A DNA stretch of 7,281 nt from NCBI GenBank assembly GCA_934591725.1, contig CAKTPR010000102.1, positions 1-7,281 on the forward strand, written 5' to 3'. The position numbers and the translations under genes are program-made. Source of the DNA: an uncultured Oscillospiraceae bacterium. GTDB lineage: Bacteria > Bacillota > Clostridia > Oscillospirales > Oscillospiraceae. Positions 1 to 5,506 of the stretch are shown here, one piece after another. The notes under the pieces are model-generated. The model saw only the letters and a program-made list of their open reading frames with translations. It ran no database searches and was not told the origin of the DNA. Each line of letters begins with the position of its first letter. Within the stretch, counting starts at the first letter, position 1.

Positions 1-131
1 CGCAGGAGGTTTGCGATGAGCATGGCGGAGTCCTTGTTCTTTTTTATCGCGGCCTTTGTGATGGAGCAGTTTATAAAAGCGCCGATGCAGCCCCAGACGA
101 TCCCGGACAGAGCGCCGATAACATATTTCAT
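1..131 (-). CDS. Small membrane protein, ATP synthase subunit I-like (partial, N-terminus only)
   Basis: Reading leftward from the ATG at 131-129, 43 complete codons are open to the window edge, beginning MKYVIGALSGIVWGCIGAFI. Residues 4 to about 21 form one hydrophobic, glycine-rich membrane segment. A basic stretch follows (TKAAIKKNK), then a second apolar run (AMLIANLL) that is cut off. A purine-rich ribosome site (GAGGG) lies about 7 bases before the ATG, and a good sigma-A promoter sits at 165-193. In pattern it resembles the small membrane proteins that often precede the F-type ATP synthase genes in clostridia (AtpI-like), so an atp operon may lie to the left. That identification rests on the look of the first 43 residues only; an unrelated small membrane protein is possible. 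Confidence 0.5.
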   Translation of the reverse strand, partial: MKYVIGALSGIVWGCIGAFINCSITKAAIKKNKDSAMLIANLL

Positions 132-164
132 AATGCGTCCCTCTTTGTTATTTTAATAAATCAA

Positions 165-193
165 ATTCTACCATATCTGCAAGCTTTTGCCAA
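165..193 (-). promoter_or_regulatory. Sigma-A promoter for the leftward membrane protein gene
   Basis: On the minus strand, TTGGCA (193-188) and TAGAAT (170-165) are separated by 17 bp, close to the vegetative consensus. The expected start of transcription, near 158, leaves a leader of about 27 bases before the ATG at 131. This suggests the gene at the left edge begins a transcript. Confidence 0.6.
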
Positions 194-318
194 GCACGGA
201 TATTCAGGCGTTTCAAATTTCCAATGCAGCATTTGCCGCGGCTATATTTTTGCCCGGCGCAGATAATAACAGCGTCGAGAAATTCGACAAAATTAAAAAA
301 GAGAGAGGAACGATATCC

Positions 319-492
319 ATGAGCCCTAAGGAACTGCTCTATATTGAGGACGCGCTCGGCCACACCCAGTATCTTATGACCCAGTGCCGCACCGCCGCAA
401 GCCAGCTTACAGACCCCGTACTGCGCCAGCAGGCGCAGCAGCTTCTCAACGGCAACCAGAGACTGTTCGCAAAGTTTTATGAGCTTGTATAA
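319..492 (+). CDS. Small spore-coat-associated protein, partner of the coat F protein
   Basis: This encodes 57 residues starting MSPKELLYIEDALGHTQYLM. The frame is open upstream to 187, but the ATG at 319 is preferred. It has a purine-rich ribosome site (GAGAGAGGA, 301-309) at good spacing, and the protein then begins directly with the conserved-looking part. The protein is predicted to be almost entirely helical and soluble, glutamine-rich in its second half (residues 31-50) and ending in FYELV. Short proteins of this kind commonly sit just before coat F-domain genes in clostridia. The stop is 12 bases before the next ATG, so the two are almost certainly co-transcribed. A role in the spore coat is inferred from the neighbour and the general resemblance; no catalytic motif is seen. 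No convincing sporulation promoter could be assigned in 187-318. Confidence 0.7.
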   Translation: MSPKELLYIEDALGHTQYLMTQCRTAASQLTDPVLRQQAQQLLNGNQRLFAKFYELV

Positions 493-504
493 GGAGGCAC
501 GGCA

Positions 505-753
505 ATGAACGACAAAGACATTATGGAAGGCATACTTCTTACCACCAAGGGCGTGTGCGACCTGTATATGCATGGCTCCATCGAGTCTGCAACGCCGAAC
601 GTACACCAGACCTTCAATGCCGCGCTCAACGACGCGCTGTGCATGCAGAACAACATCTATAACGAGATGGCGCAGCACGGCTGGTACCCCTCTGAGCAGG
701 CGCAGCCGCAGCAGATCCAGCAGATAAAGCAGAAGTTTTCAAGCGTGCAGTAA
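505..753 (+). CDS. Spore coat protein F-domain (CotF-like) protein
   Basis: This encodes 82 residues with a strong AAGGAGG ribosome site at 491-497, overlapping the stop of the preceding gene. The body (residues 1-62) has the coat F-domain pattern: an N-terminal DKDIMEGIL helix, a KGVCDLYMHG segment, then a long helix with NAALNDALCMQNNIYNEM and the typical closing GWYP. The tail (63-82) is glutamine- and proline-rich. Coat F proteins are small helical proteins found on the spores of Bacillus and Clostridia. They have no known enzymatic activity, and their exact place in the coat is poorly defined. The gene ends 3 bases before a strong terminator hairpin, so this two-gene unit is self-contained. 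Family assignment is by pattern; expression in the mother cell is inferred from the family. Confidence 0.8.
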   Translation: MNDKDIMEGILLTTKGVCDLYMHGSIESATPNVHQTFNAALNDALCMQNNIYNEMAQHGWYPSEQAQPQQIQQIKQKFSSVQ

Positions 754-756
754 CTG

Positions 757-795
757 AAATATCCGGTGGAAGAGCGATCTTTCCACCGGATATTT
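757..795. terminator. Bidirectional intrinsic terminator between convergent genes
   Basis: A perfect 15-bp inverted repeat has arms at 757-771 (AAATATCCGGTGGAA) and 781-795 around a 9-base loop. The outer part of each arm is A/T-rich, so on either strand the GC core is followed by a short U-rich end. It lies 3 bases after the coat protein stop and 13 bases past the end of degV, so it can serve both converging transcripts. Confidence 0.85.
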
Positions 796-808
796 ATATG
801 GTGTTATA

Positions 809-1693
809 TTACGGCTTTCTGCCATTGCAGAAGTAGAACACGGTGAGAAGTCCCGGCCCGCAGTGCGCGCCGATGACGACGCCGAGGTTGCTGATGGTGA
901 TCTCGCCCACATCGGGGAACGCCGCGCGGACTTCATCGCGCACATGCTCGGCGTCTTTAAGGCAGTCGGCATGGAGGATGTGCATCTCAAGCCCCTTGGT
1001 GTCGATCTGCTTGAGGTCGTCCGTGACGCCGCGCAGTATCTCCGCGAGCGCCGCCTTTCTGCCGCGCACCTTCTTTGCCACATCGAGCGTGCCGCCGTCA
1101 GGGACGTACAGCACGGGCTTTACCGACAGAAGCGACCCGACCAGCGCCGAGGCGTTCGAGACACGGCCGCCGGCCTTGAGGTAATTGAGGTCGTCCACGG
1201 TGAAGCGGTGGGCGATCTTCAGCTTATTTTCCTCGCCCCACTTGATGACCTCGTCATAGCTCATGCCCGCTTCCATGCGCGTTACCATGTTCTCGACCAG
1301 CAGACCGAGGCCGCCGGAGATGCAGAGCGTGTCCATCACATAGAGCTTGCGGTCGGGGTGCTCCTTGCGCGCCATATCCGCACCGATGAGCGCTTTCTCA
1401 TAGGAGACGGACATTTTCTTTGACATATCGAGGAAGATAACGTCCTTGCCGGAATCAAGCAGGGAATTGAAGAAGTCGCAGTATATATACTCGTTTATCA
1501 TCGAGGTCTTGAGCAGATCCCCGTTATTGCGCATTCCCTTGTACACCGCGTCGCGCGATTCCTCGCGGCAGTCGTCCTCATACAGCTTGTCGCCTATGGT
1601 GTAGCTGTAGCTGATAAAGGGTATGCTGTGTGCATCCAGATAATCCCTCGTGAGATCAGAGGTGGAAGATGTGGCGATGATATAGTCTGACAT
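809..1693 (-). CDS. DegV family protein (fatty-acid-binding)
   Basis: This encodes 294 residues, the usual DegV length. The start chosen is the ATG at 1693-1691, giving MSDYIIATSSTSDLT. It has a ribosome site (GGAAAGGA) 8 bases upstream and places the family's N-terminal TSSTSDL motif at residues 8-14. The longer open frame to 1750 would run almost to the predicted transcription start. Family hallmarks include TS at 63-64, the KKMS segment near residue 92, LKAGGRVSN followed by KPVL in the middle, and GAHCGPG at 275-281 near the C-terminus. DegV proteins bind a long-chain fatty acid. Relatives (FakB) hand fatty acids to the kinase FakA for phospholipid synthesis, but many DegV paralogues have no assigned role. 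No fakA-like gene is present here. The protein is predicted cytosolic. It is transcribed divergently from the aro operon from its own promoter. Confidence 0.92.
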   Translation of the reverse strand: MSDYIIATSSTSDLTRDYLDAHSIPFISYSYTIGDKLYEDDCREESRDAVYKGMRNNGDLLKTSMINEYIYCDFFNSLLDSGKDVIFLDMSKKMSVSYEKALIGADMARKEHPDRKLYVMDTLCISGGLGLLVENMVTRMEAGMSYDEVIKWGEENKLKIAHRFTVDDLNYLKAGGRVSNASALVGSLLSVKPVLYVPDGGTLDVAKKVRGRKAALAEILRGVTDDLKQIDTKGLEMHILHADCLKDAEHVRDEVRAAFPDVGEITISNLGVVIGAHCGPGLLTVFYFCNGRKP

Positions 1694-1719
1694 GATACCA
1701 ATCCTTTCCAGTCTGTGTG

Positions 1720-1800
1720 TTTGAAAGTTAGCTTTGAAGAAATACTTCAAAAATCAGTATAAAAAATTTTGCGCCGGATGTCAATTCAAATATTTTTGAA
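1720..1800. promoter_or_regulatory. Cluster of five TTTGAA half-sites around the degV promoter
   Basis: TTTGAA or its complement occurs at 1720-1725, 1733-1738, 1746-1751, 1785-1790 and 1795-1800. Two pairs form inverted repeats: TTTGAAG-5 bp-CTTCAAA (1733-1751), over the predicted degV transcription start, and TTCAAA-4 bp-TTTGAA (1785-1800), abutting the degV -35 box. Such placement suits a repressor or dual-site regulator. The region is AT-rich, so some copies could be chance, and no regulator is identified. Confidence 0.4.
1756..1784 (-). promoter_or_regulatory. Consensus sigma-A promoter for degV
   Basis: On the minus strand, TTGACA (1784-1779) and TATACT (1761-1756) are separated by exactly 17 bp: a perfect -35 box and a one-mismatch -10 box. 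Transcription would begin near 1749, giving a leader of about 56 bases before the degV ATG. Confidence 0.8.
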
Positions 1801-1824
1801 CGCCTCCAAAATCCGCGCGCATTA

Positions 1825-1854
1825 TTGACTTGAGTACATGAAGCATGATATAAT
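1825..1854 (+). promoter_or_regulatory. Sigma-A promoter for the aro operon
   Basis: TTGACT (1825-1830) and TATAAT (1849-1854) are separated by 18 bp: a perfect -10 box and a one-mismatch -35 box. Transcription is expected near 1861, about 85 bases before aroB. It is divergent from the degV promoter, with 40 bp between the two -35 boxes. No other promoter of this quality was noticed before any gene of the operon. Confidence 0.7.
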
Positions 1855-1885
1855 TTACCGCACAGTAAGGTTTCTTGACGGTTTG

Positions 1886-1911
1886 GGCACAGGTTGATTC
1901 TGTGCCTTTTT
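1886..1911 (+). terminator. Intrinsic terminator-like hairpin in the aroB leader (possible attenuator)
   Basis: GGCACAG (1886-1892) pairs perfectly with CTGTGCC (1900-1906) across a 7-base loop, and TTTTT (1907-1911) follows. It lies after the predicted aro promoter and 35 bases before the aroB ATG. No rightward gene upstream needs a terminator here, because degV runs the other way. The arm GCACAG also occurs at 1860-1865, at the likely 5' end of the RNA, offering a competing partner for the right arm. No T-box, riboswitch or aromatic-rich leader peptide was recognised. Confidence 0.6.
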
Positions 1912-1945
1912 ATATTGGCAGCGCAGTTTCGGGGAGGATAAGCCT

Positions 1946-3025
1946 ATGGCGGACAGGTCTGGAGAATTGAAAACGGTACACGTGAACGCGTCCGCGGACT
2001 ATGACGTCGTCATCGGCGCGGGGCTGATCAATGAGCTTGATACGTTTGTCCGCCCGTTCTGCGAGGGGAAAAAGGTCGTGCTCGTCTCGGACGATGAGGT
2101 CTTTCCGCGTTACGGTTCAGCCGCAGCCGCCGCGTTTGAGCGGGCGGGAGCCGAGGTGTTCACCTTCGTTTTCAAAAGCGGCGAAGCCTCAAAGTCCTTC
2201 GCAACCTATGAGGAGCTTACGGAGTTCATCTGCCGCTGCCGTCTCAGCCGCAGCGATATCGCCGCCGCGCTCGGCGGCGGGGTCACGGGCGACCTGACGG
2301 GCTTTGCCGCGGCGACCTACCGGCGCGGCATGAGCTATATCCAGCTGCCGACAACGCTGCTTGCGGCGGTGGATTCCTCCGTCGGCGGCAAGACGGCGAT
2401 AAACCTGCGCGCGGGGAAGAACCAGCTCGGCTGCTTCCACCAGCCCGCCGCGGTGATCTGCGATACGGATACCTTCTCCACGCTGCCTGAACGCGAGGTG
2501 CGCAGCGGGAGCGCGGAGATAATCAAATACGGCGTGATCGGGGACGAGGGCTTCTTCGAGTCGCTCGGCGCGGAGCCGATATCCGCGCGCTATGAGGAGG
2601 TTGTTGAGCGCTGCGTCTCCATGAAGCGGGACTTTGTTGCGCGCGACGAGTTTGACCGCGGTGACAGACGGTATCTGAACTTCGGGCACACCATCGGCCA
2701 CGCCGCGGAGCGGTGCAGCGGGTATACGCTCCCGCACGGCTATGCCGTCGCGATGGGGATGGCCGCGATAAGCCGCGCCGCGGAGAGCTTCGGCATAAGC
2801 CAGAAGGGCACGGCGGAGCGGATAGAGAAGATGCTCAGGCGCTACGGCCTGCCGACGGAGATAGACTTCGCGCGGGACGATATGTTGGACGCGATGCTGT
2901 CGGACAAAAAGTCCGACGGAAGCAGCGTCGCGCTGATAGTCCCGGAGCGGATAGGCCGCTGCCGGATAGAGAACGCCGGAGCCGCCGAGCTCTGCGAATG
3001 GCTGAAGGCGGGCGGAATAAAATGA
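1946..3025 (+). CDS. aroB: 3-dehydroquinate synthase
   Basis: This encodes 359 residues, the usual AroB length. It converts DAHP to 3-dehydroquinate, step 2 of the shikimate pathway, using bound NAD and a divalent metal in the cytosol. The start ATG follows a strong GGGGAGG site (1931-1937) at 8 bases. The NAD-binding glycine motif ALGGGVTGDLTGF is at 108-120, followed by LPTTLLAAVDSSVGGKTAIN (134-153) and GKNQLGCFHQP. Metal ligands expected from the family are present: E191 in SGSAEIIKYG, H248 in NFGHTIGH and H264 in LPHG. The catalytic-region DKK sits at 320-322. It is the first gene of the aro operon, and its TGA overlaps the aroA ATG by 4 bases (ATGA). It appears complete and active; nothing unusual is seen in the protein. 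Confidence 0.97.
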   Translation: MADRSGELKTVHVNASADYDVVIGAGLINELDTFVRPFCEGKKVVLVSDDEVFPRYGSAAAAAFERAGAEVFTFVFKSGEASKSFATYEELTEFICRCRLSRSDIAAALGGGVTGDLTGFAAATYRRGMSYIQLPTTLLAAVDSSVGGKTAINLRAGKNQLGCFHQPAAVICDTDTFSTLPEREVRSGSAEIIKYGVIGDEGFFESLGAEPISARYEEVVERCVSMKRDFVARDEFDRGDRRYLNFGHTIGHAAERCSGYTLPHGYAVAMGMAAISRAAESFGISQKGTAERIEKMLRRYGLPTEIDFARDDMLDAMLSDKKSDGSSVALIVPERIGRCRIENAGAAELCEWLKAGGIK

Positions 3026-4227
3026 CTAAGCTCATTGAACCCGGCGCTCGCCGTGGAGAAGTCCGCGCGCCGGCGTCGAAGTCCCAGGCGCACCGGTATC
3101 TCATCTGCGCGGCGCTGACGGAGCACCCGGTGCGGGTGGAGAATGCAGGAGACTCGCAGGATATCCGTGCGACAAGGGCGTGCCTGAGCGCACTGCTTGA
3201 TACAGACGGCGGCACACGCCGCCTTGACTGCGGCGAGAGCGGCACGACGCTGCGCTTCCTGCTGCCGCTGACGGGCGCACTCGGCGCTGATGCCGAGTTT
3301 ATGCTGCACGGGCGTTTGCCTGAGCGGCCAATCGAACCGCTTGCGCGGGAGCTGTGCGCGCACGGGATGAGCATCGAGCGGCAGGGAAATATACTGCGCT
3401 GCTCCGGGGCGCTGCATCCGGGAGCATTCACGATGCCGGGGGACGTGTCGTCACAGTTCATGTCGGGGCTGCTGATGGCGCTGCCGAAGCTTGATGGGGA
3501 GAGCATACTGAACATAACGGGACAGCTCCAGTCCGCGCCCTATGTCGCCATGACGCTTGAGGCGCTTCGGCTCAGCGGGATAAACGTTATAGAAAAAGAC
3601 GGCGGCTATCATATTCCCGGCGGGCAGAGCTACGCTGCACCGGAGACAATGACCATCGAGGGCGACTGGTCGAACGCCGCGCCGTTTCTGTGCATGGGCG
3701 CGCTGTCCCACAGCGGCATTGCCGTGACGGGGCTGAATCCCGAATCTGTCCAAGGTGACCGGGCGATTATACAGATACTGCGGGAGCTTGGCGCAAAGGT
3801 CGAGGTACGCAGTGACTGCGTGAGCGTCCGCCGCGGGGCGCTGCACGGGGCGGCGATAGACGCGGCAATGATACCGGATATTATCCCCGCGCTTGCGGCG
3901 CTTGCCGCGACAGCGGACGGGGAGACGATGATCATAAACGCCGGGCGGCTGAGACTTAAGGAGTCCGACAGGCTCGGCGGTACGGCGCGGCTGCTCTGCG
4001 CACTCGGCGCGGATGCGCACGTTGACGGGGACAGCCTCATTATCCACGGCCGACCGGAGCTTGCGGGCGGCATGGCGGAGACAGAGTCCGACCACCGCAT
4101 GGCGATGGCGGCGGCGGTCGCGGCCTGCGCCTGCCGCGAGGCGGTCACAGTCAGTGACCCCGGCTGTGTCAGCAAATCCTATCCCGGCTTCTGGGACAAT
4201 CTTTCCTCATTGGAGGCAGATACATGA
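3022..4227 (+). CDS. aroA: 5-enolpyruvylshikimate-3-phosphate synthase (3-phosphoshikimate 1-carboxyvinyltransferase)
   Basis: This encodes 401 residues and transfers enolpyruvyl from PEP to shikimate 3-phosphate. The frame is open far upstream into aroB, but the ATG at 3022 gives the correct N-terminus and a 4-base overlap. Its ribosome site (GGGCGGA) is weak, so translation probably depends on coupling to aroB. Substrate-binding residues are visible: K20-S21 and R25 in PASKSQAHR, G74 and R78 in SGTTLRF, R102 in ERPIEPL, SSQ at 143-145, LKESDR, DHRMAMA, and K385 in SKSYPGFW. The usual (L)PGSKS is PASKS here. The glycine corresponding to E. coli Gly96 is kept, while the next loop differs (LRF where E. 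coli has MRP). It is slightly shorter than the roughly 427-residue E. coli enzyme, as is common in Firmicutes. It looks functional. Confidence 0.96.
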   Translation: MTKLIEPGARRGEVRAPASKSQAHRYLICAALTEHPVRVENAGDSQDIRATRACLSALLDTDGGTRRLDCGESGTTLRFLLPLTGALGADAEFMLHGRLPERPIEPLARELCAHGMSIERQGNILRCSGALHPGAFTMPGDVSSQFMSGLLMALPKLDGESILNITGQLQSAPYVAMTLEALRLSGINVIEKDGGYHIPGGQSYAAPETMTIEGDWSNAAPFLCMGALSHSGIAVTGLNPESVQGDRAIIQILRELGAKVEVRSDCVSVRRGALHGAAIDAAMIPDIIPALAALAATADGETMIINAGRLRLKESDRLGGTARLLCALGADAHVDGDSLIIHGRPELAGGMAETESDHRMAMAAAVAACACREAVTVSDPGCVSKSYPGFWDNLSSLEADT

Positions 4228-5234
4228 ACGGCTTTTACGGTGAATGCTTGCGTCTTGAAATATTCGGCCAGTCGCACGCCGCCGCTATCGGCATGACGCT
4301 TGAGGGCGTGCCCGCCGGGGCGCGCGTGGACTTTGACGCGCTCATGCGCTTCATGCAGCGCCGTGCGCCGGGGAGGGGCGAATACGCCACGGCGCGCCGC
4401 GAGACGGACGTACCGGAGTTCACTTCCGGGCTGCGCAATGGCATGACGGACGGCGCGCCAATCACGGCGGTCATACGCAATACGGATGCGCGCCCGCACG
4501 ATTATGATGCGCTGCGCACTGTGCCGCGGCCGGGGCACGCAGACTATTCGGCGTGGCTCAGGTACGGCAGCATACCCACGGGCGGCGGGGAGTTCTCCGG
4601 GCGCATGACAGCGCCGCTGTGTGTGGCGGGCGGGATATGCCTGCAGCTGCTGGAAAATGAGGGCGTGAGCATCCGGACGCATATTGCCGAGATCGGCGGG
4701 GCGCACGATGAGGACGCGATGCGCGAGCGAATCATGCAGGCCAAAGCGGAGGGAGACTCCGTCGGCGGCGTGATCGAGTGCATTGCGGAGGGAGTCCCGG
4801 CGGGACTCGGCGGTGCGCTGTTCGGCGGGATGGAGAGCAGAATATCCGCCGCGGTGTTCGGCATCCCGGCGGTAAAGGGCATAGAATTCGGCGCGGGCTT
4901 TGCATCGGCGCGCCTGCGCGGCAGCGAGAATAACGATGAGTTCTGCATCAATGACGGCAGGATAGAGACGCGCAGCAACAACTGCGGCGGTATCCTCGGC
5001 GGAATCACGGACGGTATGCCGCTCGTGTTCCGCACGGCGGTGAAGCCGACGCCCTCGATAGCGAAGCCGCAGCGGAGCGTCGACTTGAGCACGCTTGAGG
5101 AGACGACGATAGAGATACACGGCCGGCACGATGCGTGCATAGTGCCGCGCGCCGTGCCGTGCATGGAGGCCGCGGCGGCGATAGCGATATACGATGCGTG
5201 GCTTGCGTGCAGAGGGGAGACGGAACGTACATGA
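4224..5234 (+). CDS. aroC: Chorismate synthase
   Basis: This encodes 336 residues and eliminates phosphate from EPSP to give chorismate, using reduced FMN. The start ATG follows GGAGG (4212-4216) and overlaps the aroA stop by 4 bases. Conserved landmarks are RRAPGRG (46-52), RPGHADY with the catalytic-type H105, the glycine-rich TGGGEFSGR (119-127) and GRHDACIVPRAVP (299-311) with D302. The first histidine motif, usually GESHG, reads GQSHA here (15-19), with the histidine H18 kept. The FMN-site segment that reads SSARET in many bacteria is FSGRMT, a form I associate with some anaerobes. At 336 residues it is shorter than the common 350-390, consistent with a compact variant. All core residues remain, so it is probably active. 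The end overlaps the next gene by 4 bases. Confidence 0.95.
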   Translation: MNGFYGECLRLEIFGQSHAAAIGMTLEGVPAGARVDFDALMRFMQRRAPGRGEYATARRETDVPEFTSGLRNGMTDGAPITAVIRNTDARPHDYDALRTVPRPGHADYSAWLRYGSIPTGGGEFSGRMTAPLCVAGGICLQLLENEGVSIRTHIAEIGGAHDEDAMRERIMQAKAEGDSVGGVIECIAEGVPAGLGGALFGGMESRISAAVFGIPAVKGIEFGAGFASARLRGSENNDEFCINDGRIETRSNNCGGILGGITDGMPLVFRTAVKPTPSIAKPQRSVDLSTLEETTIEIHGRHDACIVPRAVPCMEAAAAIAIYDAWLACRGETERT

Positions 5235-5506
5235 AGCTTGAGGATTACAGAGAGAAAATAGACACAGTCGATGAAAAGCTCGTCGCGCTCTTTGCCGAGC
5301 GGATGGAGCTTTCGCGCGCCATTGCGGAATATAAGAAAGAGAACGGCCTGCCGGTGCTCGACGCTTCGCGCGAGAAAGAGAAGCTGGACAGGGTCGCGGA
5401 GCAGTCGCCTGCGGAGCTGCGGGAGTATACGCGCAGGCTATATACGCTGCTCATTGAGCTGAGCCGGGATTACCAGCGGGAGCTTATCGGAAAGGAGCGC
5501 GGCTGA
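5231..5506 (+). CDS. Chorismate mutase, AroQ class (monofunctional)
   Basis: This encodes 91 residues and rearranges chorismate to prephenate, the branch toward phenylalanine and tyrosine. The ATG at 5231 overlaps the aroC stop by 4 bases. The frame is open to 5135, but that extension lies inside aroC. The all-helical AroQ-class pattern is clear. Comparing with the E. coli P-protein mutase domain from memory, the full active-site set is present: R7, R24, K35, D44, R47, E48, then S78 and Q82 in the last helix (E. coli R11, R28, K39, D48, R51, E52, S84, Q88). No prephenate dehydratase, dehydrogenase or DAHP synthase domain is attached, so prephenate is used by enzymes encoded elsewhere. The name aroQ is avoided because it also denotes the type II dehydroquinase later in this operon. 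Confidence 0.93.
   Translation: MKLEDYREKIDTVDEKLVALFAERMELSRAIAEYKKENGLPVLDASREKEKLDRVAEQSPAELREYTRRLYTLLIELSRDYQRELIGKERG

Noticed and set aside
187..318. An upstream extension of the first coat-associated gene.
   Set aside because: The added 44 residues have no ribosome site at their start and look like translated intergenic sequence. The ATG at 319 has a proper purine-rich site.
187..318. A promoter for the coat gene pair, such as TATATT at 243-248 with TTCCAA 18 bp upstream, or a sigma-E/K-type site near 243-268, and a short GTCGA/TCGAC repeat at 274-288.
   Set aside because: The matches are too weak, or the spacing is wrong for the sporulation sigma factors I know. The repeat is only 5 bp.
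1838..1897. A 19-codon open frame starting MKHDIIYRT and ending with TGA inside the terminator loop, as a leader peptide for attenuation.
   Set aside because: Its ATG lies upstream of and across the predicted -10 box, so it would not be on the transcript. It has no good ribosome site and no run of aromatic codons.
1875..1970. A TTG-started frame beginning LTVWAQVDS in the aroB leader as a regulatory peptide.
   Set aside because: The AAGG upstream is too weak and too close. The frame has only isolated aromatic codons and overlaps the aroB start without conserved features.
2713..3021. A long upstream extension of the aroA frame.
   Set aside because: It lies wholly inside aroB and encodes an arginine-rich sequence typical of an off-frame reading. 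The EPSP synthase fold begins at the ATG at 3022.
4179..5129. Long open frames antisense to aroC, and likewise antisense to the fusion gene at 5470-6528.
   Set aside because: They mirror GC-rich codon bias, give arginine/alanine/histidine-rich proteins with no recognisable motif, and oppose genes that are clearly real.
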